From JBCBKL01 sp963922565 (lineage in GTDB: Bacteria; Pseudomonadota; Alphaproteobacteria; Rhodobacterales; Rhodobacteraceae): a stretch of DNA of 64,000 nucleotides. The position numbers and the translations under genes are program-made. Location of the stretch: contig CAWUIQ010000013.1 of NCBI GenBank assembly GCA_963922565.1, forward strand, positions 1-64,000, given 5' to 3'. How positions within the stretch are numbered: the stretch's first letter is position 1; each line of letters starts with the position of its first letter. The notes beneath the pieces are model-generated. The model did no database searches. It saw nothing but the letters and a program-made list of their open reading frames with translations, and was not told where the DNA came from. Below, one piece after another: positions 1 to 8,546 of this stretch.

Positions 1-37
1 CTGGCTGTGACCCGCGGTGGTGCCATCGCCGCGCCGC

Positions 38-1366
38 CTACTCCGCCGCGTCCAGCGGCAGGGCCGCTGCGCCATAGGGCACGTTGCGGCCTCCATAACG
101 GCGCACCCGCACATTGCATTGCTCAGCATGCCCCACGAAACCTTCGAGCATGCACAGGCGTGAACCGTACTCACCCACCAGGGCCGCGGCCTCGTCGGTC
201 TTGATCTTCTGATAGCTGTGGGTTTTCAGGAACTTACCCACCCAAAGGCCACCGGTGTAGCGCCCCGCCTTCTTGGTTGGCAGGGTGTGATTGGTGCCGA
301 TGACCTTGTCGCCATTGGCCACGTTGGTCCGGGGGCCGAGGAACAACGCCCCGTAGCTGTGCATCTGCTCTAGGTACCAGTCGTCCCGGTCGGTCATGAT
401 CTGCACGTGCTCGTAGGCCATGTCGTTGGCCACGGCGAGCATCTCGTCATGAGTGTCGCACAGGATCACGTCACCGTAATCTTCCCAGCTGACCCGTGCG
501 GTTTCGGCCGTGGGCAGGATGTCCAGCAGCCGGTCGATTTCGGCCAGCGTCTCGTTGGCGAGCTTGCGTGACTTGGTGATCAGGCAAGCGGGCGAGTTAT
601 ACCCATGCTCGGCCTGGCCCAGAAGATCCGTCGCCACCATTTCGGCATCCACAGTGTCATCGGCGATCACCATCGTTTCGGTCGGCCCCGCGAAGAGGTC
701 GATGCCGACGCGCCCGTAAAGCTGGCGCTTGGCTTCGGCCACAAAGGCATTGCCAGGGCCGACGAGCATGTGCACCGGTTCGACCGTTTCGGTTCCGATC
801 GCCATCGCACCGACCGCCTGAATGCCACCCAACACGTAAATCTCGTGCGCACCGCCCAGATGCATGGCCGCGACGATTGCGGGGTGCGGTGCCCCGTCGA
901 CCGGGGGCGCGGAGGCGACAATGCGCGGCACACCTGCGACAGAGGCCGTCAGCACGGACATATGCGCCGAGGCCACCATGGGGAACTTGCCGCCGGGCAC
1001 GTAGCAGCCCACGGACTGAACCGGGATGTTCTTGTGACCGAGGATCACACCGGGCAGCGTTTCGACCTCAACATCAGTCATCGAGGCCCGCTGCGCTTCG
1101 GCAAAGTGGCGGATCTGGTCCTGGGCAAACTTGATGTCCTGCATGTCGCGGGCTGATACCTTGGACATCGCGGCCTCGATCTCGGATGCGCTCAGGCGGA
1201 AGCTTTCGGGCGCGTATCCGTCGAACTTCTGACTCAGATCACGCACCGCCGCATCGCCGCGCGCCTGAATATCGGCCAGCGTACCCTCGACAACCGCGCG
1301 GACCTTGGCGTCATCTTCGGCGCGTTCCGCCTCTGGTTTGGAGCGTTTCAGATATTCAATTGGCAT
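38..1366 (-). CDS. HisD-family NAD-dependent dehydrogenase (histidinol dehydrogenase paralogue)
   Basis: The protein (442 aa) has the histidinol dehydrogenase fold. The motif QAEH, an EH pair in AYEHVQ, the GD-x5-NH segment and a C-terminal EGFVGHAEQ match the zinc and catalytic positions of HisD. It is the last gene of an ABC importer operon, not of a his operon, which fits the catabolic HisD paralogues such as sulfopropanediol dehydrogenase HpsN that oxidise a secondary alcohol to a carboxylate. The ATG at 1366 is chosen because AGGAG lies 9 nt upstream; a TTG three codons earlier overlaps that site. It starts 5 nt after the ATPase gene ends. The substrate is not determined by the sequence. 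Confidence 0.85.
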   Translation of the reverse strand: MPIEYLKRSKPEAERAEDDAKVRAVVEGTLADIQARGDAAVRDLSQKFDGYAPESFRLSASEIEAAMSKVSARDMQDIKFAQDQIRHFAEAQRASMTDVEVETLPGVILGHKNIPVQSVGCYVPGGKFPMVASAHMSVLTASVAGVPRIVASAPPVDGAPHPAIVAAMHLGGAHEIYVLGGIQAVGAMAIGTETVEPVHMLVGPGNAFVAEAKRQLYGRVGIDLFAGPTETMVIADDTVDAEMVATDLLGQAEHGYNSPACLITKSRKLANETLAEIDRLLDILPTAETARVSWEDYGDVILCDTHDEMLAVANDMAYEHVQIMTDRDDWYLEQMHSYGALFLGPRTNVANGDKVIGTNHTLPTKKAGRYTGGLWVGKFLKTHSYQKIKTDEAAALVGEYGSRLCMLEGFVGHAEQCNVRVRRYGGRNVPYGAAALPLDAAE

Positions 1367-1371
1367 AGCTT

Positions 1372-2430
1372 TCAACTCCTTATTCGGTCACCGGTCGACG
1401 GATCGAACAGGTAAAGGTGGTTGGGATTGAGCGAGATGCTGACCATGTCGTCCTGGTCCTTGCGCAGGTGCCGGTCGCCCTTGGCAATGACCCGCTGCCG
1501 ACCCCATTGCACGGTCAGAAGCGTTGCCTCGCCAGTGTTTTCAAAAGCGTAGATACGCACGTCGATATCGCCCTGCCCGGGTTCGGACACGCGCATGTCA
1601 TCGGCGCGTACGCCCAGCACCACCGCGTCGCGGTCGGGGGCGCTGACCCCGACGAGGCGCGTGCCGCCGGTTGTGACGAACATGCCGGACTGGACCGAGC
1701 CGTCGATGAGGTTCATCGCCGGTGAGCCGATAAAACCCGCGACGAACAGATTGGCCGGGTCGTTGTAGATTTCGTCAGGTGTGCCGAGTTGCTGGATCAC
1801 GCCGTTTTTCATCACCGCGACGCGATCGGCCAGCGTCATCGCCTCGATCTGGTCGTGGGTCACGTACACTGTCGTGATCTTCAACTCGCGGCTGAGATGC
1901 TTGAGTTCGGCCCGCATGGTCACCCGCAGCTTTGCGTCGAGGTTCGAAAGCGGCTCGTCCATCAGGAAAAGCTTGGGCGTGCGCACGATCGCGCGGGCCA
2001 GTGCCACGCGCTGGCGTTGCCCGCCGCTCAGGGCCTTGGGCTTGCGATCCAGGAACTGGGTCAGTTCGACCTGTTCAGCGGCCCGCTTCACCCGGGGCGC
2101 GATATCTGACTTTGCCGCGCCGCGCACTTTCAGCGGATAAGCGATGTTGTCGTAAATCGTCATATGCGGGTAGAGGCCGTAGTTCTGGAACACCATGGCC
2201 ACGTCGCGGTCCTTGGGCAGGTCGTCGTTAACCATCCGGTCGCCAATCCAGACCTCGCCTTCGGTCGGATCTTCCAGCCCGGCGATCATCCGCATTGTCG
2301 TCGTCTTGCCGCAACCGGAAGGGCCCAGCAGAACGAGGAACTCCTTGTCGGCGATATGCAGCGACTGGTCGTCGACGCCGACGAAATCCCCCCATCGTTT
2401 GGTGAGGTTTTTCAGGATGACTTCAGCCAT
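1372..2430 (-). CDS. ABC importer ATPase, MalK/UgpC type
   Basis: This 352-aa cytoplasmic ATPase drives the importer of this operon. It has Walker A GPSGCGKT, signature LSGGQRQRVALARA, Walker B FLMDEP, H-loop VTHD, and a C-terminal TOBE-type regulatory region of about 110 residues, as in carbohydrate (CUT1) ATPases. Its start overlaps the end of the GNAT gene by 8 nt, so translation is probably coupled. The substrate is inferred only from the family and its neighbours. Confidence 0.93.
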   Translation of the reverse strand: MAEVILKNLTKRWGDFVGVDDQSLHIADKEFLVLLGPSGCGKTTTMRMIAGLEDPTEGEVWIGDRMVNDDLPKDRDVAMVFQNYGLYPHMTIYDNIAYPLKVRGAAKSDIAPRVKRAAEQVELTQFLDRKPKALSGGQRQRVALARAIVRTPKLFLMDEPLSNLDAKLRVTMRAELKHLSRELKITTVYVTHDQIEAMTLADRVAVMKNGVIQQLGTPDEIYNDPANLFVAGFIGSPAMNLIDGSVQSGMFVTTGGTRLVGVSAPDRDAVVLGVRADDMRVSEPGQGDIDVRIYAFENTGEATLLTVQWGRQRVIAKGDRHLRKDQDDMVSISLNPNHLYLFDPSTGDRIRS

Positions 2431-2929
2431 GGGCGGCCCCTGTCGTTAGATCGAGCTGCCAGAACCCGGTGTCGTGTCTTGTGCCGAACTTGGTGCCGAC
2501 GCCCGCAAGCGTCCCCGCATGGGCAAAGCCCATACGTTCGTGGAAGCGGACGGAGCCGTCGTTCGGCAGGGTGATGATAGCCACCGTAAGCGCAAAGCCA
2601 CTGGCCGCGAGCCGGGGTAGGAGTTCTTTGTATAGTGCCTGCCCAATGCCGCGCCCGCGCGCCTCGGGCCGGGCATAGGCGGTGACTTCAGCGGTGTGAC
2701 GGTAAGCTGGTCGGGGGCGGTAGGGGCTGCCATAGGCGTAGCCCAGGATGGTACTGTCGTCCTCGGCCACGAGGTAGGGATAACGCTCCTGAAAGCTCAC
2801 CATGCGCCGGGCGATCTCGTCTGCGTCCGGTGGCGTCTCTTCGAAGGATACGGCCGTTTCCAGAACGAACGGTGCGTAGATTTCGGCGATCGCCGGGGCG
2901 TCGTCGGGTCGGGCATCGCGGATCTTCAT
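2423..2929 (-). CDS. GNAT N-acetyltransferase, phosphinothricin acetyltransferase-like
   Basis: This is a 168-aa single-domain GNAT protein. Its opening (IRDARPDDAPAIAEIY, then SFEE) and the acetyl-CoA loop ARPEARGRGIGQALY are typical of the Pat/YncA group, which acetylates phosphinothricin, methionine sulfoximine or related amino compounds. The ATG at 2929 overlaps the stop of the upstream permease as ATGA, which fixes the start. It sits inside the ABC operon between permease and ATPase, an unusual place, so it may modify the imported compound or simply be co-expressed. The acyl acceptor is unknown. Confidence 0.85.
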   Translation of the reverse strand: MKIRDARPDDAPAIAEIYAPFVLETAVSFEETPPDADEIARRMVSFQERYPYLVAEDDSTILGYAYGSPYRPRPAYRHTAEVTAYARPEARGRGIGQALYKELLPRLAASGFALTVAIITLPNDGSVRFHERMGFAHAGTLAGVGTKFGTRHDTGFWQLDLTTGAAHG

Positions 2930-3753
2930 CGCACCGCCCCCATGGTCATGCCTTGCACAAAGTACTTTCGGATGATCAGCGCCAGAACGAACATCGGCAG
3001 CATGATGATGATCCCCGCTGCGCTGAGCAGGTTCCAAAGGTCACCTTCCTCACCCTTAAAGAGGGCGAGACCAATCGGCAGCGTCACGGCGTCCTTGTTG
3101 GTGAGGATCAGCGCAAACAGGAACTCGTTCCAAGCGATGATGAAGCAGAAGATCCCGGCCGTCAGTAGCCCGGGCGCCGCCATGGGAAGCACGATGTTGC
3201 GGATCACCTGAAGGCGGCTGGAGCCGTCGACCATCGCCGCCTCTTCGGTATCAAGCGGGATGCCGTCGATGAACCCTTTGATCATCCAGATTGCGAAGGG
3301 CATCACGATGGCCAGGTTCACGAGGATCAGCCCAAGCCGTGTGTCCAAGAGCCCGATGTCGCGAAACATCACGAAGAAGGGCAGGATGATCACCACCGCG
3401 GGCACAAATTGCGTCGCGAGGATCGTGACCAGCATGGCCGTCTCGCCCGTCAGTCGAAACCTGCTGAATGAATAGGCCGCCATCGTGGCTATGGGGATCG
3501 CAAAGATCACGGTAATGAACGCGACAATGGTCGAATTCCACAGTTTCTGGCCCAGGAAATAAGGCGCGTCGAAGACGACCCCGAAGTTCGCAAATGTCGG
3601 CTGGAAAAACAGTTTCAGCTGGTAGACGTCCACATGGCTCTTGAATGCGGCCAGAAAGATCCACGCGATAGGCACCAGCATGATAAAGGTCGCCACAAGG
3701 ATCAGCCCCACCTGCACCGCGTTCATGATCTGCTTTCGCTGCCTGCCAGTCAT
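2926..3753 (-). CDS. ABC importer permease, MalG type
   Basis: This 275-aa inner-membrane permease has about six hydrophobic segments and the EAA loop EEAAMVDGSSRLQVIRNIV followed by LP, which contacts the ATPase. The N-terminal MTGRQRKQIMNAVQVG precedes the first membrane helix. The ATG at 3753 lies 8 nt after the start of the preceding stop codon. A longer upstream reading has no permease-like sequence and runs through the neighbouring gene in another frame. It forms the translocation pore with the product of the preceding gene. Confidence 0.92.
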   Translation of the reverse strand: MTGRQRKQIMNAVQVGLILVATFIMLVPIAWIFLAAFKSHVDVYQLKLFFQPTFANFGVVFDAPYFLGQKLWNSTIVAFITVIFAIPIATMAAYSFSRFRLTGETAMLVTILATQFVPAVVIILPFFVMFRDIGLLDTRLGLILVNLAIVMPFAIWMIKGFIDGIPLDTEEAAMVDGSSRLQVIRNIVLPMAAPGLLTAGIFCFIIAWNEFLFALILTNKDAVTLPIGLALFKGEEGDLWNLLSAAGIIIMLPMFVLALIIRKYFVQGMTMGAVR

Positions 3754-3758
3754 CGCGG

Positions 3759-4631
3759 TCACCTCTTTTGAAACACGAATTTGGCGTAGGCGTAGGTCAG
3801 GAAGATCATCGGGATCACCATCAGCCACGCGACCGAGGCGGCATAGCCGATCTGGCCGTACTTCATGCCGTTGAAATAGATGTAATGGCTCAGCGTTTGT
3901 GTGGCGGTCCCGGGTCCCCCGTTGGTCAGCATGAATATCTGGTCGAAGGTCTTGAGGCTGAAGATGGACTTCAGGATGATGACCACAGCCAGCACCGGTG
4001 CAAGCTGCGGCAGGGTAATGTCGCGAAAGACCCGCCAGCCTGAGGCACCGTCGACCTGCGCCGCCTCGATCGTGTCCTGCGGGATGCTGGCAAGCCCACC
4101 AATCAGCACCAGCGTCAGAAATGGTATCCAACCCCAGACATCGGCCATGACACAAACCGCGAATGCCAGCACCGGATCAGCCAGCCAGCTTACATCGGCA
4201 AGTGGCGGGATCATCACGCCGAAAAACGCGTCGAAGAGCCCGAATTCGGGGTTGAACATGAAGCGAAAGCTGACTCCGATCAGCGCGGGTGACATCGCGA
4301 AGGGCAGGATTAGCAATGTCTGCACGCCCGAACGCAGCCTGCCACCCGGCGCGAGCAGCATGGCGAGCCCAAGTGCCAGCATTGTCGTCAGAGCGACCGT
4401 CAGAATGGTGTAGATTGCAGTGACCTGCACAGAATTCCAGAACGCGGGCTCGTAAAAGAAGGCCCAAGAGAAGTTTTCCCAGCCGAGATACTGGTCGAGC
4501 GAACCCGGCCGGTTCAGCCGCCCAACAGTGAACGACAGCCGCAGGCTTTCCAGCAGGGGCCAGATCGCGGTGGCGAAGACCACCAGCACGGCTGGCAATA
4601 CCAGAAGATATTTGAGCGTGTTGTCTCGCAT
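3759..4631 (-). CDS. ABC importer permease, MalF type
   Basis: This 290-aa membrane protein has six hydrophobic segments and an EAA loop (EAAQVDGASGWRVFRDITLP). It belongs to the MalF/UgpA group of carbohydrate-type importers and pairs with the downstream MalG-type permease. The start ATG at 4631 is separated from the binding-protein stop by about 50 bp holding a strong stem-loop. Confidence 0.92.
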   Translation of the reverse strand: MRDNTLKYLLVLPAVLVVFATAIWPLLESLRLSFTVGRLNRPGSLDQYLGWENFSWAFFYEPAFWNSVQVTAIYTILTVALTTMLALGLAMLLAPGGRLRSGVQTLLILPFAMSPALIGVSFRFMFNPEFGLFDAFFGVMIPPLADVSWLADPVLAFAVCVMADVWGWIPFLTLVLIGGLASIPQDTIEAAQVDGASGWRVFRDITLPQLAPVLAVVIILKSIFSLKTFDQIFMLTNGGPGTATQTLSHYIYFNGMKYGQIGYAASVAWLMVIPMIFLTYAYAKFVFQKR

Positions 4632-4645
4632 GGGAAACCGATAGG

Positions 4646-4669
4646 CAGGGCGGGAATGATCCCGCCCTG
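4646..4669 (-). other. Intercistronic stem-loop after the binding-protein gene
   Basis: Two perfectly complementary 10-base arms (CAGGGCGGGA / TCCCGCCCTG) flank a 4-base loop. The element lies between the binding-protein stop and the first permease start and has no T-run, so it is not a clear terminator. Such elements are known to stabilise the upstream part of polycistronic mRNA and give more binding protein than permease; that role here is inference. Confidence 0.75.
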
Positions 4670-4681
4670 CGAGGTTCTGGG

Positions 4682-6004
4682 TTACTGGATGCGTCCGGCG
4701 CGGCGCAGAACGCGCTCTGCCTGTTCGGCGGCATCCATCATCAACTGACGGGTGTCTCCGCCCGCTGCCGCTTCGGCGATCGCGGCGGACAGAATGTCAC
4801 CGACTTCGGGCCATTCAGCGATCTGGGGCATGATGTCGGATTCCTTAAGCGAGTCCCAAGCCGCTGACTGAATGCCGTCATTTGCCGCGTTCACCTCTGG
4901 ATCCTGAAGCGACGAAATATGCGTCACGACGTTGTTGATTATCGTCTTGCCGCCGACCTCGCGTACAGTGGCGTTCGCCTTGTCCATTTCAGGGTTTGAG
5001 AGCCACTTGAGGAACTCCCAGGCCGCATCCTTGTTCTGGGAATATTCCGAGATCGAGAAAGGCATAGAGATCGCGTAGGTCTTCGTCGTGCCCTGATAGG
5101 ACGGCATCCCGGCAAAGCCCACCTGATCCTTGGTCAAGGTCGAGCTGTCGGGGTTGTGGAAACCCGAATAGGCCCACCACCAGACCGGGATCATCGCGGA
5201 CTTGCCCTGCATAAAGCTCTGTCGGGCGTCCTGTTCGACGAAGGCGAGGCTGTTGGGGTTGGTCACGCCGTGGGTCGTGTGCAGCGCGATGTAATCCTCG
5301 GTCGCTTGCAGTGCCTCCTCCGAGGTCCAAGCCGGCGTCCAGTCGTCGTTGAAGATGTCACCACCAGCAGCCCAGATGAAGTTCAACCAGATGAACAGGT
5401 TCTGCCGGTTGCCGTCATTGTTGTAGTAGAGGGCGAGGGGCGCGACATCGGGGTTCGTCTCTTTCAGCTCCTTGCCGATCTTGATCACCTCTTCCCATGT
5501 CGTCGGTGGCTCAGAGATCAGGTCCTTGCGGTAGAACATGAGCTGCGGATGCGCGCGCAGCGGAAAGCCCAGCGTCTTGCCCTCGAACTGCGCCGAACGC
5601 GCGAAGGCGGCCGGGTAACGCTCCATCGAGATGCCGTCGCGTGCCATCATCTCGTCGATTGGCATCAGCCAATGGGCGTTTGGGGGCCCCCAGCTGTCGA
5701 GATAGTTCACGACGTCGAAAGTGCCGTTCGCAGCGATACCTTCGGCGTTGATCTTCTCTTGTAGGCTGCCGAAGGGAATGAACGTCCACTCGGTCTCGAT
5801 GCCCGTCAGCTCGGTAAACTCGCTGTCGCGCAGCATCAGCCCATCAAACTGCGGTGTGACCACGCTCAGGATGTTAAGTTTGGTCCCATCAAAGGGTTTC
5901 CCAGCGGTCAGGTTATAGGGCAGGTCCTCGGCCATGGCGGCCATCGGCGCGATCATCATGCCGAACGCGGCGACACTGGCTTTCAGGAATGTCCGTTTGC
6001 GCAT
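4682..6004 (-). CDS. ABC importer periplasmic substrate-binding protein, family 1
   Basis: This 440-aa extracellular solute-binding protein is the first gene of the operon. The N-terminus MRKRTFLKASVAAFG, with a hydrophobic run ending at AMAE, is an export signal and resembles a Tat signal with KR in place of RR. The ATG at 6004 has GGGAGGA just upstream; a longer in-frame reading lacks a ribosome site. It would deliver the solute to the two permeases encoded downstream. The carbohydrate-like family assignment comes from overall composition and gene order (binding protein, F, G, ATPase). Confidence 0.92.
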   Translation of the reverse strand: MRKRTFLKASVAAFGMMIAPMAAMAEDLPYNLTAGKPFDGTKLNILSVVTPQFDGLMLRDSEFTELTGIETEWTFIPFGSLQEKINAEGIAANGTFDVVNYLDSWGPPNAHWLMPIDEMMARDGISMERYPAAFARSAQFEGKTLGFPLRAHPQLMFYRKDLISEPPTTWEEVIKIGKELKETNPDVAPLALYYNNDGNRQNLFIWLNFIWAAGGDIFNDDWTPAWTSEEALQATEDYIALHTTHGVTNPNSLAFVEQDARQSFMQGKSAMIPVWWWAYSGFHNPDSSTLTKDQVGFAGMPSYQGTTKTYAISMPFSISEYSQNKDAAWEFLKWLSNPEMDKANATVREVGGKTIINNVVTHISSLQDPEVNAANDGIQSAAWDSLKESDIMPQIAEWPEVGDILSAAIAEAAAGGDTRQLMMDAAEQAERVLRRAGRIQ

Positions 6005-6054
6005 TTCATCCTCCCAAGTGAATCGCAAATGATGACTTGACCCTAGGACAGCGT

Positions 6055-6089
6055 GAATACGCATTCAAGACATTATTGAATACGTATTC
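6055..6089. promoter_or_regulatory. Twin palindromic operator candidates upstream of the ABC operon
   Basis: GAATACGTATTC at 6078-6089 is a perfect 12-bp palindrome. GAATACGCATTC at 6055-6066 is the same site with one mismatch pair. Their centres are 23 bp apart, about two helical turns, and they lie 51 to 85 bp before the binding-protein start. This arrangement suits a dimeric repressor binding on one DNA face. The regulator is not identified in the window. Confidence 0.6.
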
Positions 6090-6210
6090 TTGTTCGATTG
6101 CAGGGCTGCGCGCTGCGCACTAGGTGGATGTAAGCTGCGGTTTCAAAACACGGTGTCACCTCCGTGCAATGGCGGTTGACCACCAGCCGGGTCCAGAGGA
6201 CTGCAGACCG

Positions 6211-7530
6211 TTATCCCAGCGTTGATTGGATCGCGCGCGCCAGTTTCTCGACCAACTCATCGATCTGGTTGTCCGAGATGACAAACGGAGGAGCGAGCAG
6301 GACGTGGTCACCCCGCTTGCCGTCAACGGTGCCGCCCATCGGATAGCAAATCAGGCCCTCATCGAATGCCGCGGATTTCAATCTGGCATGCACCCGGCCC
6401 GATGGATCAAAGGGTTCCTTGGTTTCGCGGTCCTTGACCAGTTCCAAGCCCCTGAAAAGCCCCTTGCCACGAACGTCGCCCACATGCGGGTTCTGGCCCA
6501 GACGAGCGTTGAGCGCGGCCTCAAGCCGTTCGCCCATGGGCGTGACCTGTCCCAACACGTCGTCATCGACCAGCCGCTCGATCACGGCCAGCGCCGCAGC
6601 GCAGGCGACGGGATGTCCGAGATAGGTGTGCCCATGCTGGAAAAAGCCGGACCCGTTTTCGATCGCGTCGTGTATTTCGCCGGTGCACATCATGGCGCCA
6701 ATGGGCTGATACCCAGCACCGAGGCCCTTAGCGACGGCGCAGATATCAGGTGAGACGCCATCTTGCTCGCTGGCAAACAACGTGCCGGTGCGCCCCATCC
6801 CGCACATCACCTCATCAAAGATCAGCAAGATGCCATGTTCATCACAGAGCCGTCGCACGCGAGCGAAGTAATCCCCAACGGCCGGGACAGCACCCAGCGT
6901 CGCGCCCACGACCGGCTCTGCCACAAATGCCATTACGGTTTCAGGACCCAGGTCATGGATCTGCGCCTCCAGCTCGTTCACCAGTCTGGTCACATAGTCG
7001 GCGTCCGTTTCGCCATCATGCTGGCCGCGATAGGCATAGCAGGGCGAAACATGGCTGACATCGATCAGCAGCGGTGAAAACGGTGCCCGGCGCCAGGCGT
7101 TGCCGCCGGCCGCCAGCGCGCCGAGCGTGTTGCCGTGGTAGCTTTGGCGCCTTGCAATCACACGGCTTCGCTCGGGTTGACCAATCTCGACAAAGTACTG
7201 GCGTGCCAATTTCAGGGCCGCCTCGATGGCCTCTGAGCCTCCGGAAACGAAATAGACGCGGTCGAGCCCTTCCGGTGCCAGGGCCACGAGCCGCTCGGCC
7301 AGCTGCTCTGCCGGTTCGGATGTGAAAAAGCCCGTATGCGCGAAAGCCACGCGGTCGATCTGATCCCGGATCGCTGCGTTAACGTGGGGGTCGCCGTGGC
7401 CGAGGCAGGACACGGCAGCATCCCCGCAATTGAGGTAGGCCTTGCCGTTCTTGTCAAAGAGGTAGGGGCCTTTCCCGTGCGACACCGTCGGCGGTGGCGC
7501 AGCGGAGTTGCGCGGAAAGACATGGCTCAT
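6211..7530 (-). CDS. Class III PLP-dependent aminotransferase
   Basis: This 439-aa cytoplasmic enzyme has the fold-type I layout of omega-amino acid transaminases. SGGSEAIEAALKLAR binds the PLP phosphate, FDEVMCGMGRTG contains the pyridine-binding Asp239, and AVAKGLGAGYQPIGA carries the Schiff-base Lys268. Family members move an amino group from omega-amino acids or amines to pyruvate or 2-oxoglutarate. It is divergent from an RpiR-type regulator and next to a TAXI-TRAP transporter, so the transported compound may be, or be converted to, its substrate. The amino donor is not predictable. Confidence 0.92.
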   Translation of the reverse strand: MSHVFPRNSAAPPPTVSHGKGPYLFDKNGKAYLNCGDAAVSCLGHGDPHVNAAIRDQIDRVAFAHTGFFTSEPAEQLAERLVALAPEGLDRVYFVSGGSEAIEAALKLARQYFVEIGQPERSRVIARRQSYHGNTLGALAAGGNAWRRAPFSPLLIDVSHVSPCYAYRGQHDGETDADYVTRLVNELEAQIHDLGPETVMAFVAEPVVGATLGAVPAVGDYFARVRRLCDEHGILLIFDEVMCGMGRTGTLFASEQDGVSPDICAVAKGLGAGYQPIGAMMCTGEIHDAIENGSGFFQHGHTYLGHPVACAAALAVIERLVDDDVLGQVTPMGERLEAALNARLGQNPHVGDVRGKGLFRGLELVKDRETKEPFDPSGRVHARLKSAAFDEGLICYPMGGTVDGKRGDHVLLAPPFVISDNQIDELVEKLARAIQSTLG

Positions 7531-7584
7531 ATTGCGGTCTCAAGGCGGTGATGCATTTGCAGCCTCCCTATGCATCTGCCGTCA

Positions 7585-7602
7585 ATGAAACAGAGATTTC
7601 AT
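7585..7602. promoter_or_regulatory. Inverted repeat, candidate RpiR-family operator
   Basis: ATGAAA-CAGAGA-TTTCAT is a perfect inverted repeat (6-bp arms, 6-bp spacer) in the divergent interval between the aminotransferase and the RpiR-type regulator. A looser outer GTCAAT/ATTGAC pair surrounds it. Its position allows control of both directions. Confidence 0.5.
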
Positions 7603-7654
7603 CGATTGACAACGATTGAAACAGTTGCGACCGTGGGTCGGGGGGAGGCCGCGT

Positions 7655-8521
7655 TTGCATCACGATCAGACACTCGAAGAGCGGATTGCCGAGCAGTACG
7701 GGGCCTTGTCCGGGCAACTGCAAAAGGCGGCCGATTTCGTGATCGCCAACCCGCTTGAAATAGCAAGCCGCAGCCTGCGCAGTATCTCTGCGGCAAGCGA
7801 TGTCTCTCCGGCGACATTCTCGCGCCTGTCCCGCGCGCTTGGCTATGTCAGTTTCGAAGAAATGAAGGACGAATCCCGTTCCTCGATAGAAGAGCAGGTG
7901 CCCAGTTTTTCTGAAAGGGCCGAGCGTCTCCGGGCGGAAGGTGCGACCGCCCAGACGATGCTTGAACGCCAAGGCGCCGCCTGCGTCCACAACATCGAGA
8001 CATTGGTCCGTAAGACCGATGCGCAACGGCTCGAAGATGCTGCCACGACGCTGCGCTGTGCCAATCACGTCCTGCTTTTCGGTGCCCTCGGGTCCACCGG
8101 AATCGTCGAATACATGGCGTATCTGGCCCAGTATTTTGCGCCGAACTGGTCGCTGGCCGGGCGGATGGGGGCCTCTTTGGGGTCTGCGATGGCGGGGCTG
8201 AGTGCCGGTGATGCGGTGCTGATCGTCACCAAGACCCCCTATGTCAAACGCGCGGTCACGGTCGCAAAGCTGGCCAAACAATCCGGCGCCGATGTCATTT
8301 TGGTCACCGACATGCATCAGTGCCCGGCGCTTGCGCATGCCCGCTATGGTTTTATTGTACCTTCTGAGAGTCCGCAGTTTTTTTCTTCATATGCTGCCAC
8401 GCTTGTGCTGATTGAAACTCTCATTGCTATGATCGTCGCCTCTTCGGAGGATGCCGCAACCGCTTCGATCCGAGAGATCGAAGATAACAACAGGGCGCTC
8501 GGCGAATACTGGGCCGAGTAA
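7655..8521 (+). CDS. RpiR/MurR-type transcriptional regulator with SIS domain
   Basis: This 288-aa regulator has an N-terminal HTH_6 domain (about residues 1-80, including RSLRSISAASDVSPATFSRL) and a C-terminal SIS sugar-phosphate-binding domain from about residue 125 (LLFGALGSTG). I chose the TTG at 7655 because GGGGGAGG ends 6 nt before it; a TTG at 7616 is in frame but lacks such a site. It is divergent from the aminotransferase and leads into the TAXI-TRAP genes, so it probably controls both. The effector is unknown. Confidence 0.85.
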   Translation: MHHDQTLEERIAEQYGALSGQLQKAADFVIANPLEIASRSLRSISAASDVSPATFSRLSRALGYVSFEEMKDESRSSIEEQVPSFSERAERLRAEGATAQTMLERQGAACVHNIETLVRKTDAQRLEDAATTLRCANHVLLFGALGSTGIVEYMAYLAQYFAPNWSLAGRMGASLGSAMAGLSAGDAVLIVTKTPYVKRAVTVAKLAKQSGADVILVTDMHQCPALAHARYGFIVPSESPQFFSSYAATLVLIETLIAMIVASSEDAATASIREIEDNNRALGEYWAE

Positions 8522-8546
8522 CCCGCTTAAAAGGGAGAAACACCAA

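Noticed and set aside
38..1366. Biosynthetic histidinol dehydrogenase of a his operon
   Set aside because: It is the distal gene of an ABC importer operon and no other his gene is near; a catabolic paralogue is more likely.
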